Shown here piece after piece: positions 1-10,838 of a DNA stretch of 18,617 nucleotides (its first letter is position 1; each line of letters begins with the position of its first letter). The DNA is from CAYMCQ01 sp964389025 (GTDB lineage: Bacteria > Verrucomicrobiota > Verrucomicrobiia > Limisphaerales > CAYMCQ01). The notes under the pieces are model-generated. The model saw only the letters and a program-made list of their open reading frames with translations, searched no databases and had not been told where the DNA came from. The stretch is from NCBI GenBank assembly GCA_964389025.1, contig CAYMCQ010000080.1:1-18617 (forward strand), written 5' to 3'. A program made the position numbers and the translations under genes.

Positions 1-1
1 C

Positions 2-3247
<3,246 letters not shown>

Positions 3248-3349
3248 TAATCCAAAGTCCGGTTGTGAGAATAACTGCAAATGATTCGATTTCCCTCACC
3301 CGGTTTGATTCAAACCTATCTATCCATTCGGACAATCCGCTTGACTGCG

Positions 3350-3371
3350 CGGCTGGAAATTTTACCAGCCG
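3350..3371. other. small stem-loop downstream of tRNA-Ser in the RND/tRNA spacer
   Basis: A 7-bp stem (CGGCTGG / CCAGCCG) with an 8-base AT loop lies in the otherwise featureless spacer 3248-3397. It sits about 27 bases beyond the 3' end of the minus-strand tRNA and about 100 bases after the RND stop, so it could be a processing or termination hairpin. There is no T-tract on either strand, so intrinsic termination is doubtful. The same spacer holds a 15-bp palindrome (3302-3316). I see no gene in 3248-3397 or in 3485-3594. Confidence 0.3.
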
Positions 3372-3397
3372 GCCTGTAGCCGAATTAACCACAAAAC

Positions 3398-3484
3398 CGG
3401 AAGGGGTGGGATTCGAACCCACGTTAGGATTGCTCCTAAGCCTGATTTCGAGTCAGGTGCCTTCAACCACTCAGCCACCCTTCC
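3398..3484 (-). tRNA. tRNA-Ser (anticodon CGA)
   Basis: The reverse complement folds as a class II tRNA. The acceptor stem is GGAAGGG/CCCTTCC with discriminator G. The D arm contains GCTGAGTGGTTGAAGGC. The anticodon stem CCTGA/TCAGG encloses the loop CTCGAAA, giving anticodon CGA, which reads UCG. The long variable arm is TTAGGA-GCAA-TCCTAA. The T arm is GTGGG-TTCGAAT-CCCAC. Length is 87 bases. The long variable arm and G73 are serine identity features. The 3' CCA is not encoded, so it must be added enzymatically. The gene stands alone, between the RND pump and the Nif3-like gene. Confidence 0.97.
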
Positions 3485-3594
3485 ATGCGCGCTTAAATCT
3501 TTAAACCAGCGCTGAGTTCGCGGCAAATCTATTCCGCCGGAAAATCCAGCAGCGTCGGCTGCCTCGGCCAGCGGGTGCGTTGAGACAGCCAAGG

Positions 3595-4356
3595 TTACAG
3601 ACCCGTCGGGTGATCAATAAAACTCCACGGCACTTTGAATTTTTTTGAAAGCTGCGCGGCCAGCGCCTTCACACCAGAAGTTTCCGTCGCGTAATGGCCG
3701 GCGTAGAAAACATTCAGGCCAAGTTCTTCAGCCACACCGTAAGTCCAGTGCGCGCCTTCACCGGTGATGAACGTGTCCACGCCCTCGTCGGCGGCTTGCT
3801 TGAGTTTGTTGCCCGCGCCGCCGGTAACAACGCCAATGCGCCCGCAAATTTTCGGGCCGCCGGGAATCATTTTCACGTCGCCGTTGACTGCGTTGCGCAA
3901 GCGACGGAACAAATCATCACGGGAAATTTTCGCGTTGGCCTGAAAACCGATGGTCTGGCCTTCGCACGGGAAAAAAGGTTTGAGTTTTTTCAATCCAAGC
4001 GCGGCGCAGAGCAAAACGTTGTTGCCGAGTTTCGGATGCGCGTCGAGCGGCAGGTGCGAACTGTAAACGGCCAGATTGTTTTCCAGCAGCAGCCGGAGCA
4101 TTTCGTGTCGTCTGCCAGTCCACGGATGCGTGGGCGACCAGAACAATCCGTGATGCACGATGAGCAAGTCCGCGTGGGCTTGAATGGCCAGCCGAATTGT
4201 TGCGAGCGTCGCATCCACCGTCGCGGCGATGCCCGTGACGTAGCCGTGATTTTCAACTTGCAACCCATTCGCCGCGCCATCGTAGTCTTTGATTTCGCGC
4301 GTGCGAAGAAGTTTGTCGCAATGGGCGACGAGCGTTTTCAACGGGACTTTTGGCAT
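3595..4356 (-). CDS. Nif3-like dinuclear metal centre protein (YbgI/YqfO family)
   Basis: This is a 253-residue member of the Nif3/DUF34 family, which forms toroidal hexamers with two metal ions per subunit. Annotations as GTP cyclohydrolase I type 2 are unproven, and the physiological role is unresolved. Signature elements are present in order: DGAANGLQVE (26-35), LLIVHHGLFW with the metal-binding histidines H68/H69, SSHLPLDAHPKLGNN (H101, D105), TGEGAHW, and the C-terminal GHYATETSG, where H221 and E225 match the last metal ligands. It is the short form without the PII-like insert. I chose the ATG at 4354-4356 because MPKVPLKTLV matches the family N-terminus; the frame stays open to 4443, but the extra 29 residues look like leader DNA. 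It is transcribed divergently from the secreted-protein gene. Confidence 0.9.
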   Translation of the reverse strand: MPKVPLKTLVAHCDKLLRTREIKDYDGAANGLQVENHGYVTGIAATVDATLATIRLAIQAHADLLIVHHGLFWSPTHPWTGRRHEMLRLLLENNLAVYSSHLPLDAHPKLGNNVLLCAALGLKKLKPFFPCEGQTIGFQANAKISRDDLFRRLRNAVNGDVKMIPGGPKICGRIGVVTGGAGNKLKQAADEGVDTFITGEGAHWTYGVAEELGLNVFYAGHYATETSGVKALAAQLSKKFKVPWSFIDHPTGL

Positions 4357-4454
4357 GGCGCGATGAAAACAAAATGCAGCGGCGATGCAAAGAGCCAAAA
4401 TCCCCTTATAGACGCCCCGGCAAATCCCGGGACAAGAATCCAAATAATTTCTGA

Positions 4455-4483
4455 TTGATTCAATTCCGCGCTCTCGTTATAAA
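4455..4483 (+). promoter_or_regulatory. candidate sigma70-type promoter for the secreted protein gene
   Basis: TTGATT (4455-4460) and TATAAA (4478-4483) are separated by 17 bases, matching 4/6 and 5/6 of the -35 and -10 consensus. Transcription would start near 4490, giving a leader of about 30 bases before the ATG at 4521. No Shine-Dalgarno sequence is evident in that leader. The call is by motif only. Confidence 0.5.
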
Positions 4484-4520
4484 GCCCGCTCAAATTTTGG
4501 GAAAACAACCTAATTATACC

Positions 4521-5495
4521 ATGAAAAAACTTATTCTCACCCTCGTTTTGTTCTGTGCCGCAATTTTTGCGCAGCGCGCTTCTGCTCTCAGCCTTGATCC
4601 GCCGTATTTCGACAACGTCCGCGCGGAGATCATCAATCAGTTGACCATCGCCAGCAACGGCGTTCCCCTCGACGCCAAGTTGATCAAGGCACTCAACAAA
4701 GCTCTCGCGACGCTCGACAAAGGCGTGACAAACACGGTCGCGAACACGACGAACAAACTCACAGCCGGAACAAAAGTTCTTGGCACGCTCGTGAAAGCGC
4801 TGAACAAGACAAGCGTTTCGAATGCGCTCGACAGCGTCGTGCAGCAAGTCGTTGACATTTACACCGGAGAATACGCCAACTCGTTAAACGACCTTTCAAA
4901 CCGGCTGGCGGTCACTTTCCTGAGCAGCAAGCGCACTTCCGCAGAGAAAGCGCTCGGGAAATTGCTGCTTGCTGTGACCGCCGCCGATACAAACATGAAT
5001 TCAACTCTCGCTGCTAAAGCTCTTGGCAAAGCTGCCACTGCATTCAAGTCAGCGGCCAAGGCGGTCGCCAAGGCTGAGGCTGTTCCACCGCCGCCGGCTG
5101 GTATCAACGCGACCGTCGCGGTAACTGGCGCATCGACTGTGAACTACAAATCACTAACGCAGGCGGTGACACCCGGCGCGTCGGGAAATTTCAATGTTTT
5201 AAGCGGGTCAGTTACCGGCAGCGGCGCCGGCACGAAGCAGCTAGTGATTAGTTTCGGCTTGCAAGGCCTCTCGCCCGGTGCCAACACCGTGAACTTCAGC
5301 AGCTTCAATTACATCGTCACAGGGATTAATGGTTCGGGATCGATGTCTTGCACCGGCACGGCACAAGTTTCTTGGGATACGGCGCACAAATCGCTCACGG
5401 GCACATTTAGCTGTAATGGCACGTTTAACTTTGCCGCTGGAGGCAGCGCACCCGGCACTGTGAACAACGGCAGCTTCACGCTGTTCTACCAGTAA
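4521..5495 (+). CDS. secreted protein of unknown function with Ala/Lys-rich helical and Gly/Ser/Thr beta regions
   Basis: I do not recognise the family of this 324-residue protein. The start ATG (4521) gives a clear Sec signal peptide: MKK, a hydrophobic core LILTLVLFCAAIFAQ, and a likely cleavage after RASA. The longer frame from TTG 4455 overlaps the candidate promoter and would bury the signal, so I reject it. Mature residues up to about 190 look alpha-helical and rich in Ala, Lys, Asn, Thr and Leu. A PPPPAG linker follows, then a C-terminal domain of about 125 residues rich in Gly, Ser, Thr, Asn and Val, with alternating hydrophobic residues and two cysteines (in SMSCTG and FSCNG) that could form a disulfide, suggesting a beta-sandwich. 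The protein is probably periplasmic or extracellular. It is monocistronic, with its own promoter and a strong terminator. Confidence 0.78.
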   Translation: MKKLILTLVLFCAAIFAQRASALSLDPPYFDNVRAEIINQLTIASNGVPLDAKLIKALNKALATLDKGVTNTVANTTNKLTAGTKVLGTLVKALNKTSVSNALDSVVQQVVDIYTGEYANSLNDLSNRLAVTFLSSKRTSAEKALGKLLLAVTAADTNMNSTLAAKALGKAATAFKSAAKAVAKAEAVPPPPAGINATVAVTGASTVNYKSLTQAVTPGASGNFNVLSGSVTGSGAGTKQLVISFGLQGLSPGANTVNFSSFNYIVTGINGSGSMSCTGTAQVSWDTAHKSLTGTFSCNGTFNFAAGGSAPGTVNNGSFTLFYQ

Positions 5496-5512
5496 TTCGA
5501 ATTTTCCCAATC

Positions 5513-5545
5513 AACGCGCGGACGAAAATCGTCCGCGCGTTTTTT
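5513..5545 (+). terminator. rho-independent terminator after the secreted protein gene
   Basis: A perfect 13-bp GC-rich stem (AACGCGCGGACGA, 5513-5525, with its complement 5529-5541) has a 3-base loop and a T-run ending at 5544. It begins 18 bases after the TAA, isolating the gene from speA. Confidence 0.88.
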
Positions 5546-5572
5546 AACAGCTCCATTTGTGAGTTCCCAAAT

Positions 5573-5591
5573 TGTGAAAACTTTTTTCACA
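5573..5591. promoter_or_regulatory. 19-bp palindrome upstream of the speA promoter, candidate operator
   Basis: TGTGAAAACTTTTTTCACA is a perfect inverted repeat with 8-base arms and a 3-base centre. It ends 6 bases before the putative -35 box of speA. Size and symmetry fit a dimeric helix-turn-helix regulator site. It is unlikely to be a terminator, since a real terminator lies about 30 bases upstream. No regulator gene is adjacent. Confidence 0.45.
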
Positions 5592-5597
5592 CGCCTA

Positions 5598-5625
5598 TTG
5601 AATTCTTCACGCTTCCTCTTATAGT
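5598..5625 (+). promoter_or_regulatory. candidate sigma70-type promoter for speA
   Basis: TTGAAT (5598-5603), a 16-base spacer and TATAGT (5620-5625) match 4/6 and 5/6 of consensus. The predicted start near 5632 leaves a leader of about 15 bases before the ATG at 5647. The stretch AAGAGAA just before the ATG could be a weak ribosome-binding site. Confidence 0.5.
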
Positions 5626-5646
5626 GCGCTCGATTGAACAAGAGAA

Positions 5647-7587
5647 ATGAGTGACACATCCGACGCGACGCTTCACTGGGACATCCAAACAGCGCGCAAC
5701 ACCTACAACATCCACCGCTGGGGCGCGAAATATTTTGACATCAACGATGCCGGACACGTCATCGTCAAACCGCAGCAGGACGCGGGCGCGAGCGTGGACA
5801 TCACCGATGTCATCGAAGAGGCGAAGTCGCGCGGACTGAAATTTCCGGTGCTGATCCGGTTCCAGGATATTTTGCGGCATCGCGTCGAAGCGATCAACCA
5901 AGCGTTCCGGAATTCAATCACCGAATTCAATTTCCAGGGAATTTATCGCGGCGTGTTTCCGATCAAGGTGAACCAGCTCCGCGAAGTCGTTGAAGAAATT
6001 CTCGACGCGGGCAAGCCGTTCAACTTCGGCCTTGAAGTCGGCAGCAAGCCGGAATTGTTCGCCGGCCTGGCGCTGCAAAATCAGCAGGGCAGCCTTATCA
6101 TCTGCAATGGCTACAAGGACGCGGAGTTCGTGAAGATGGCGCTGCTCGGCATCAAGCTCGGCAAAAAGGTCATCATGGTCGTGGAAAAGCTGGAGGAGCT
6201 TCGGCAAATCATCGGAATCTCAAAACAGGTCGGCGTCGAGCCGTTGATTGGGATTCGCGCGCGGCTGTTGAGCAAGGGCGCCGGCAAATGGGCTGACAGC
6301 GCTGGCGAAAACGCAAAGTTTGGCCTGAGCACGGCGGAGTTGCTGGCGGCGGCGGATTTGTTGAAGTCAGAAAATTTGAGGCACTGTTTCAAGCTTTTGC
6401 ATTTTCACATCGGCTCGCAGGTGCCGGACATTCTCACGGTCAAAAAGGCCGTGCAGGAGTCGGCGCGGTTTTACGCGAAACTTTTCAAGATGGGTTTTCA
6501 GATCGAGTTTATGGACGTGGGCGGCGGGTTGGGCGTGGATTACGACGGCAGCCGCAGCGCGTTCGATAGCTCGACGAATTATTCTTTGCAGGAATACACG
6601 AACGACGTGGTCTATTACATCGCTGACGTTTGCAACGCGGAAAAGGTTCCACATCCGAGCATCATCAGCGAAAGCGGACGTGCCATCGTTGCGCATCACA
6701 GCGTCTTGATAGTGGAAGTTTTCGGTTCGATTGAAAAAATCCGTCCCGACGTGCAATTCGTCTGCGGCGAGAACGAACATCCGCTCGTCAAAGAACTTTG
6801 TGACATCAAAAAAAATCTCGCGAAGTTGAACAAGCTGGAGGCGTTTCACGATGCGCAGGAGCGCAAAGAAGACGCGCAGCACATGTTCACGCTCGGCATG
6901 ATGGATTTGCCGGACAAGGCGAAGATCGAAAATCTTTATTGGGAAATCAGCCGCGACGTGGTCGAGACTTTCAAGGGACAGGCCTACATCCCCGAAGAAA
7001 TCCGGAAACTCGAAGACAGCCTCGGCGACCAATACCTATGCAATTTTTCCGTGTTCCAGTCGCTTCTGGATCACTGGGCGCTGGGCCAGCTTTTTCCAAT
7101 CATGCCTTTGAGCCGCTTGAACGAGCGTCCGACCCGCGAGGCCACGCTAGTTGACATCACTTGCGATTCGGACGGTCAGGTGAACAAGTTCATTGACCTG
7201 CGCGACGTTCGTGACACGCTGCCGCTGCATCCGCTGATTCCAAATGGAAACGGAAAACCAGAGCCTTATTATCTCGGATTTTTTTTGATGGGCGCGTATC
7301 AGGACATCATGGGCGACCTGCATAATCTTTTTGGCCGTGTCAACGAAGTCCACGTCTTCCTCGATCCCGACGAACCGACCGGCTACTACGTCGAGGAAAT
7401 CATCGAAGGCAACACGATTGTCCAGTGTCTCGGCGCAGTTCAATACGACGAGAACGAATTGAAGCGGCAAATGAAGTCGCAAATTGACGAGGCCATCAAG
7501 GCGGACAAGATGAAACCATCCGAGGGAATGAGGCTGCTGGATGATTACGAGCGCGGGTTGAAGAATTACACCTACCTGAATTTTTAA
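5647..7587 (+). CDS. speA: biosynthetic arginine decarboxylase
   Basis: This PLP-dependent fold-III decarboxylase converts arginine to agmatine plus CO2, the first step of the agmatine route to putrescine and other polyamines. The protein has 646 residues, typical of SpeA. It starts with the family N-terminus WDIQTARNTYNIHRWGAKYF. The PLP lysine is K107 in GVFPIKVNQ. Other barrel motifs are FNFGLEVGSKPEL, RIRARLLSKGAGKW-type ENAKFGL, LLHFHIGSQ, MDVGGGLGVDYDG and SESGRAIVAHHS. The beta-domain motif VDITCDSDG carries the active-site cysteine C506, and GAYQDIMGDLHNLFG lies near the end. No agmatinase or agmatine deiminase lies next to it, so later pathway steps are elsewhere. It has its own promoter with a palindrome upstream. 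The gene looks intact. Confidence 0.97.
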   Translation: MSDTSDATLHWDIQTARNTYNIHRWGAKYFDINDAGHVIVKPQQDAGASVDITDVIEEAKSRGLKFPVLIRFQDILRHRVEAINQAFRNSITEFNFQGIYRGVFPIKVNQLREVVEEILDAGKPFNFGLEVGSKPELFAGLALQNQQGSLIICNGYKDAEFVKMALLGIKLGKKVIMVVEKLEELRQIIGISKQVGVEPLIGIRARLLSKGAGKWADSAGENAKFGLSTAELLAAADLLKSENLRHCFKLLHFHIGSQVPDILTVKKAVQESARFYAKLFKMGFQIEFMDVGGGLGVDYDGSRSAFDSSTNYSLQEYTNDVVYYIADVCNAEKVPHPSIISESGRAIVAHHSVLIVEVFGSIEKIRPDVQFVCGENEHPLVKELCDIKKNLAKLNKLEAFHDAQERKEDAQHMFTLGMMDLPDKAKIENLYWEISRDVVETFKGQAYIPEEIRKLEDSLGDQYLCNFSVFQSLLDHWALGQLFPIMPLSRLNERPTREATLVDITCDSDGQVNKFIDLRDVRDTLPLHPLIPNGNGKPEPYYLGFFLMGAYQDIMGDLHNLFGRVNEVHVFLDPDEPTGYYVEEIIEGNTIVQCLGAVQYDENELKRQMKSQIDEAIKADKMKPSEGMRLLDDYERGLKNYTYLNF

Positions 7588-7588
7588 G

Positions 7589-7678
7589 TATGAAGTATGA
7601 AATATGAATGATGAAAAATTTCTCCGCACGCGGCGCGTTGATTTTATTTCATCCTTCATCCTCCATCCTTCATAATTT
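7589..7678. repeat. imperfect ATGAAN repeat tracts in opposite orientation between speA and the next gene
   Basis: The 96-base spacer holds a purine-rich run of ATGAA-type units on the plus strand (7589-7616) and a pyrimidine-rich run of TTCAT/CCTCCAT units (7646-7673) that is the same motif on the other strand. GC-rich sequence separates them. They could fold as a long imperfect hairpin. Related AGAATGA units occur at 8445-8465, suggesting a low-complexity repeat class in this genome's spacers. Confidence 0.5.
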
Positions 7679-7683
7679 CCCCA

Positions 7684-8385
7684 ATGCCTGATTCGCCGCC
7701 AACACCAGAACTCCTCCGCTCGCTTGGCCGTCTTGCGCGGGGCCTTTCAGTTTTGTTTTGGGGATTGCCAATCGCGGTGCTCGTTTGCGTAGCGACGGCG
7801 CGGGAAGATTTCCTTCGCCCGCTCAACGTAGCGCCGCCCGTGATTGCGCTGGCATGGTTGCTTTTCGGATTGATCCAGCTTGGCCATTTCCAAAAGCAGG
7901 AACGCATCTGGAGCGCGGCGCTTGACCGCGCAAAAATTCTCGCGGTTGTAAACATCGGCCTCTCGCCATTCTTATTTTGGTGGAATCACGTTCCGAGCCA
8001 GCCTTTTTTCAGTTACGTCGTCATCATTCTCGCCGCAACGGGTTTGCTTTTTCTCAGCGAGTTGAATGTCGTCCTCATGCGGCTGACGGCGATGCTGCCG
8101 GAAGAAAACTTGCGGCAGGAAACCAGGCAATTTACGATGCTCAACAGGATTCTGATTCTCTGCACGTTTTTGTTCGCGCTGATTTATCTGGCATTGAATC
8201 AAGTGAGCCAGCCGCTGGAGTTTCTTGGAGAAATTTTCACCTACCAACAATCGAGAATGATCCTCTCAAGACTGATTTTTGCGCTCGCCATCTTCCTGCT
8301 TCTTTCACCGCTGGCCATCACGATGGCGCTGATTTGGAAAACGAAGGAAGTTATTCTTGATGGTGTGTTCGGTGGGCAAAAATGA
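7684..8385 (+). CDS. integral membrane protein of unknown function, six predicted TM helices
   Basis: I do not recognise a family for this 233-residue protein. It is almost entirely membrane segments: about residues 17-38 (LSVLFWGLPIAVLVCVATA), 45-66, 83-98 (VVNIGLSPFLFWWNHV), 103-128, 156-175 and 197-220. Short polar loops separate them, and the C-terminus TKEVILDGVFG is short and soluble. No catalytic or transport motif stands out. The ATG at 7684 is the first in frame after the repeat-filled spacer and leaves a 16-residue soluble N-terminus. It lies 96 bases after speA and could be read through from it, although nothing ties it to polyamine metabolism. It converges on uvrC. Confidence 0.72.
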   Translation: MPDSPPTPELLRSLGRLARGLSVLFWGLPIAVLVCVATAREDFLRPLNVAPPVIALAWLLFGLIQLGHFQKQERIWSAALDRAKILAVVNIGLSPFLFWWNHVPSQPFFSYVVIILAATGLLFLSELNVVLMRLTAMLPEENLRQETRQFTMLNRILILCTFLFALIYLALNQVSQPLEFLGEIFTYQQSRMILSRLIFALAIFLLLSPLAITMALIWKTKEVILDGVFGGQK

Positions 8386-8409
8386 CGGGTGGAAGTCCGG
8401 GGCAATTCA

Positions 8410-8502
8410 GCAGGAGACGACGTAAGGAGACTCATTCCGAATTCAGAATGAAGAATGAAGAATGAGGAAACAAAGTCAGAGTCTCCTTACGTCGTCTCCT
8501 GC
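8410..8502. repeat. inverted-repeat element, perfect 24-bp arms around a 45-base loop
   Basis: Arms at 8410-8433 and 8479-8502 are perfect reverse complements with core CGACGTAAGGAG. The loop contains three tandem AGAATGA heptamers. The element lies between convergent genes, and its right arm contains the uvrC stop codon. The core recurs in the palindrome at 13459-13532, so this is a dispersed family. It could act as a bidirectional terminator or an mRNA 3'-end stabiliser. It carries no gene. Confidence 0.85.
8445..8465 (+). repeat. three tandem copies of the heptamer AGAATGA
   Basis: Units 8445-8451, 8452-8458 and 8459-8465 are identical and sit within the loop of the inverted-repeat element. 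They resemble the ATGAA-type tracts upstream at 7589-7678. Confidence 0.75.
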
Positions 8503-10004
8503 ACAGTTGTCATTTCCGATCGCGCAACCAGAAACGCCTTCAACTCCGCGCCTGCTTTTCCCCCGAAGCCCGGCACCGCCGAAATTTGTTCAAGCGTCGC
8601 GGTGCGCAGCCGCTGCACGGATCCGAATTTTTTTAACAACGCGGCTTTGCGCCGCTCGCCCATGCCCGGAAATTCGTCGAGGATGCTCTCGGAAATGCGC
8701 TTGAGCCGGAGCTGCGCATTGTAAGTGTTCGCCAAGCGATGCGATTCGTCGCGCACGCGCTGCAACAATTTCAACGCGCCGGCCTCATGCGGCAACCGCA
8801 GCGGTCTGCTTTCGCCGGGACGATAAATCTCCTCAAACTCTTTCGCGAGGCCGATGGCCGGGATCTTTTCGAGGCCGAGTTTTTTCAATTCCGCCGTTGT
8901 CGCGTTGAGTTGCCCTTTCCCGCCATCAATGAGAATCAAATCCGGCAGCGGTTTAGATTCGCGCAGCAATCGCGAATATCGCCGTCGCACGACTTCCGCC
9001 ATGCTCGCAAAATCATCCTGTCCCTCGACGGTCTTGATTCTGAAGCGGCGATAATTCGCGCGGTCAGGCCGGCCATTCTTGAAACTCACGAGCGACGCCA
9101 CCGCGAATGTTCCGCTGATGTTTGAAATGTCGAAACCCTCGATGCGCAGCGGCGGCGCGGGCAATTTCAAAATTTCCGCCAGCTCCGCCAGATCGCGTTG
9201 CGGCTCGATGGTCGGCGGCAGCGTGTAGGGCAGGCGCGGAAATGATTTCGTCTTGCGTGTTGTGTGGCGCAAGTCGTCGAGCGCGTTGCGGAACTGCGCG
9301 GCCCTTTCGTAGTCCTGCGATGCGGCGGCCTTTTTCATTTCGGCTTCGAGCTGCTCCTGAAGTTCCTCACATTGACCGGCTAGAAATTCGCACCCCGCCA
9401 GGACCTGCTCGCGATACTGGTCGAGTGTGACGTTGCCGATGCACGGCGCGGTGCAAAATTTCAAGTGCGCGTAGAGGCAATGCTTGTAGTCCCGATCGTT
9501 CGGCGTGAGCGGACGGCAGCCGCGCAGGTGAAAAAGTTTGCGCATCATCGCGAGCGTCGAGCGCGCGGCGGTCGGATTCGGGAACGGCCCGAAGTAGCGC
9601 GCGCCGTCGTCCTGCTTGAGCCGCGTGAAAATGAAGCGCGGGATCGGGTCGTTCAGGTTCACCTTGAGCAGCAGAAACCGTTTATCGTCGCGGAAACTGA
9701 CGTTGTAGCGCGGATGAAATTCCTTGATCAACTTGCCTTCCAGCAGCAGCGCTTCCGGTTCGCTGCGCACGACGTGAAAATCAAAATCGTGAATCGCCTC
9801 GACGAGGGCGTTGAACTTCAAGTCCCAGCCCAACCGGCGCGACGGTTGGAAATAGCTGCTGACGCGCTTGCGCAGATCGCGCGCCTTGCCGACGTAAATG
9901 ACCGTCCCGAAGCGGTCGCGCATCAGATAGATGCCCGGCTTGTGCGGCAGCGCGCTGATTTTTTTTCGGATGGTTTCGGTCACGGCAGGAAGAATTTCGC
10001 GCAA
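8487..10004 (-). CDS. uvrC: excinuclease ABC subunit C
   Basis: UvrC makes both incisions around bulky DNA lesions during UvrABC nucleotide-excision repair. This 505-residue protein is about 100 residues shorter than E. coli UvrC but has all domains. The GIY-YIG nuclease domain spans about 20-100 (KPGIYLMRD, VIYVGKARDLRKRVSSYF, EALLLEGKLIKEFHPRYN), followed by the CLYAHLKFCTAPCIG region. A UVR/UvrB-binding segment (KKAAASQDYERAAQFRNAL) comes next. The RNase H-like 3' nuclease core contains GFDISNISGT, LILIDGGKGQLN and DESHRLA. Tandem helix-hairpin-helix motifs end the protein (LDEFPGMGERRKAALLKKFGS, VPGFGGKAGAELKAFL). The start is uncertain: TTG at 10004 is the longest, but GTG at 9983 gives VTETIRKKISALPHKPG, nearer the usual UvrC N-terminus. 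The last codons and the TAA lie inside the repeat arm. Confidence 0.95.
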   Translation of the reverse strand: MREILPAVTETIRKKISALPHKPGIYLMRDRFGTVIYVGKARDLRKRVSSYFQPSRRLGWDLKFNALVEAIHDFDFHVVRSEPEALLLEGKLIKEFHPRYNVSFRDDKRFLLLKVNLNDPIPRFIFTRLKQDDGARYFGPFPNPTAARSTLAMMRKLFHLRGCRPLTPNDRDYKHCLYAHLKFCTAPCIGNVTLDQYREQVLAGCEFLAGQCEELQEQLEAEMKKAAASQDYERAAQFRNALDDLRHTTRKTKSFPRLPYTLPPTIEPQRDLAELAEILKLPAPPLRIEGFDISNISGTFAVASLVSFKNGRPDRANYRRFRIKTVEGQDDFASMAEVVRRRYSRLLRESKPLPDLILIDGGKGQLNATTAELKKLGLEKIPAIGLAKEFEEIYRPGESRPLRLPHEAGALKLLQRVRDESHRLANTYNAQLRLKRISESILDEFPGMGERRKAALLKKFGSVQRLRTATLEQISAVPGFGGKAGAELKAFLVARSEMTTVQETT

Positions 10005-10034
10005 AGAGGCGACGGTGCAAAGGAGTTTTGCACG

Positions 10035-10832
10035 TCACGGAAGTCGGAAGATTGTGCCGTTCGTGATTGTAAATCCCTGCCGCCAGCCGTGTCTGCGAAA
10101 TCTCCAACCTGAATTAAGAACAGCGTAAGGCTTGTTAGAAATTGAATTCAGGACGTATTGTTCGGGACCTACACGTGGAAATCGCCCGTCCCGAAAATAA
10201 GGAAGTAACTCTGATTCGCTAGGCACGTAATCGGGCGATAGCTTCTTCTCGATAGTAAGCTGTTGTTTAGCACTATCAATTTGCCGGAGGTTGCTTGTGA
10301 CGACATTTCGAATCCAGCCCGGCGAATAGCGACCATGCGATACATGAGTTGGCCCGGCAATTGGGCCAAATTCGTAAAAGACAAATGCGAGGAGAACTGC
10401 AGTCAGTTCAATGAACCATCGAATCCGATTGGAAATTTGTTTTGAAGGATTGCTTGACTGAGTTTTTCTCAGACTGCCTGTGAGCCAGCGGAAGAAACCA
10501 GTAGCAATAGGCTCACTGTTCGTATCCCGCGTGCTCCATTGGAACAGCCCTGCCAGCGTCCCCAGACAAGCCCAGTAGGGAAGGATCAGAACGAATGTTA
10601 AAACCCAAAGCGTCTCGTCGTTGATGTCGAATAATGTCAAGAGGGTGGCGACTGGGCCAACGGCCAGACTTACAGCGCAGGCAGTTGTTACCGAACCCAC
10701 GGCATTGAATACTTGCTGCTTTACCAAAACGCAGCCTGAACCGACCGCGCCTAACAAAAATATCGTGAGAAGCACGCACCCAGCTTGCTTCAACGCTTCA
10801 CGAACAAAGCTCCAGCGCGATTCCAAGTTCAT
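10035..10832 (-). CDS. membrane protein of unknown function with a pseudopilin-like C-terminal segment
   Basis: This 265-residue protein has predicted TM helices at about 16-36 (CVLLTIFLLGAVGSGCVLV), 44-66, 73-96 (LWVLTFVLILPYWACLGTLAGLF) and 138-158. The C-terminal stretch, about 176-240 (NLRQIDSAKQQLTIEKKLS, then YVPSESELLPYFRDGRFPRVGPEQYVLN), resembles the tail of prepilin-type proteins abundant in Verrucomicrobiota and Planctomycetes, whose usual pattern is NLRQID-AK-x-W, PT--DL--Y, P-CP-GG-Y. Here the Trp and Cys positions are changed and there is no N-terminal prepilin signal, so the tail is attached to a polytopic membrane protein. Function is unknown. It starts 6 bases after the slipin remnant's stop and ends 30 bases before uvrC, so it may be co-transcribed with both sides. 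Confidence 0.7.
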   Translation of the reverse strand: MNLESRWSFVREALKQAGCVLLTIFLLGAVGSGCVLVKQQVFNAVGSVTTACAVSLAVGPVATLLTLFDINDETLWVLTFVLILPYWACLGTLAGLFQWSTRDTNSEPIATGFFRWLTGSLRKTQSSNPSKQISNRIRWFIELTAVLLAFVFYEFGPIAGPTHVSHGRYSPGWIRNVVTSNLRQIDSAKQQLTIEKKLSPDYVPSESELLPYFRDGRFPRVGPEQYVLNSISNKPYAVLNSGWRFRRHGWRQGFTITNGTIFRLP

Positions 10833-10838
10833 TCGCCA

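Noticed and set aside
3302..3316. 15-bp palindrome GGTTTGATTCAAACC after the RND gene
   Set aside because: It is perfect but short, AT-rich and far from any start codon; this could be chance and no function can be supported.
3362..3592. 76-residue minus-strand frame containing GRVAEWLKAPDSKSG
   Set aside because: It is the translation of the tRNA-Ser gene, a well-known spurious ORF, with no start context or family support.
7589..8502. Short repeats considered as a CRISPR array
   Set aside because: Heptamer and ATGAA-type units have no regular unique spacers of 30-40 bases, and no cas genes are present.
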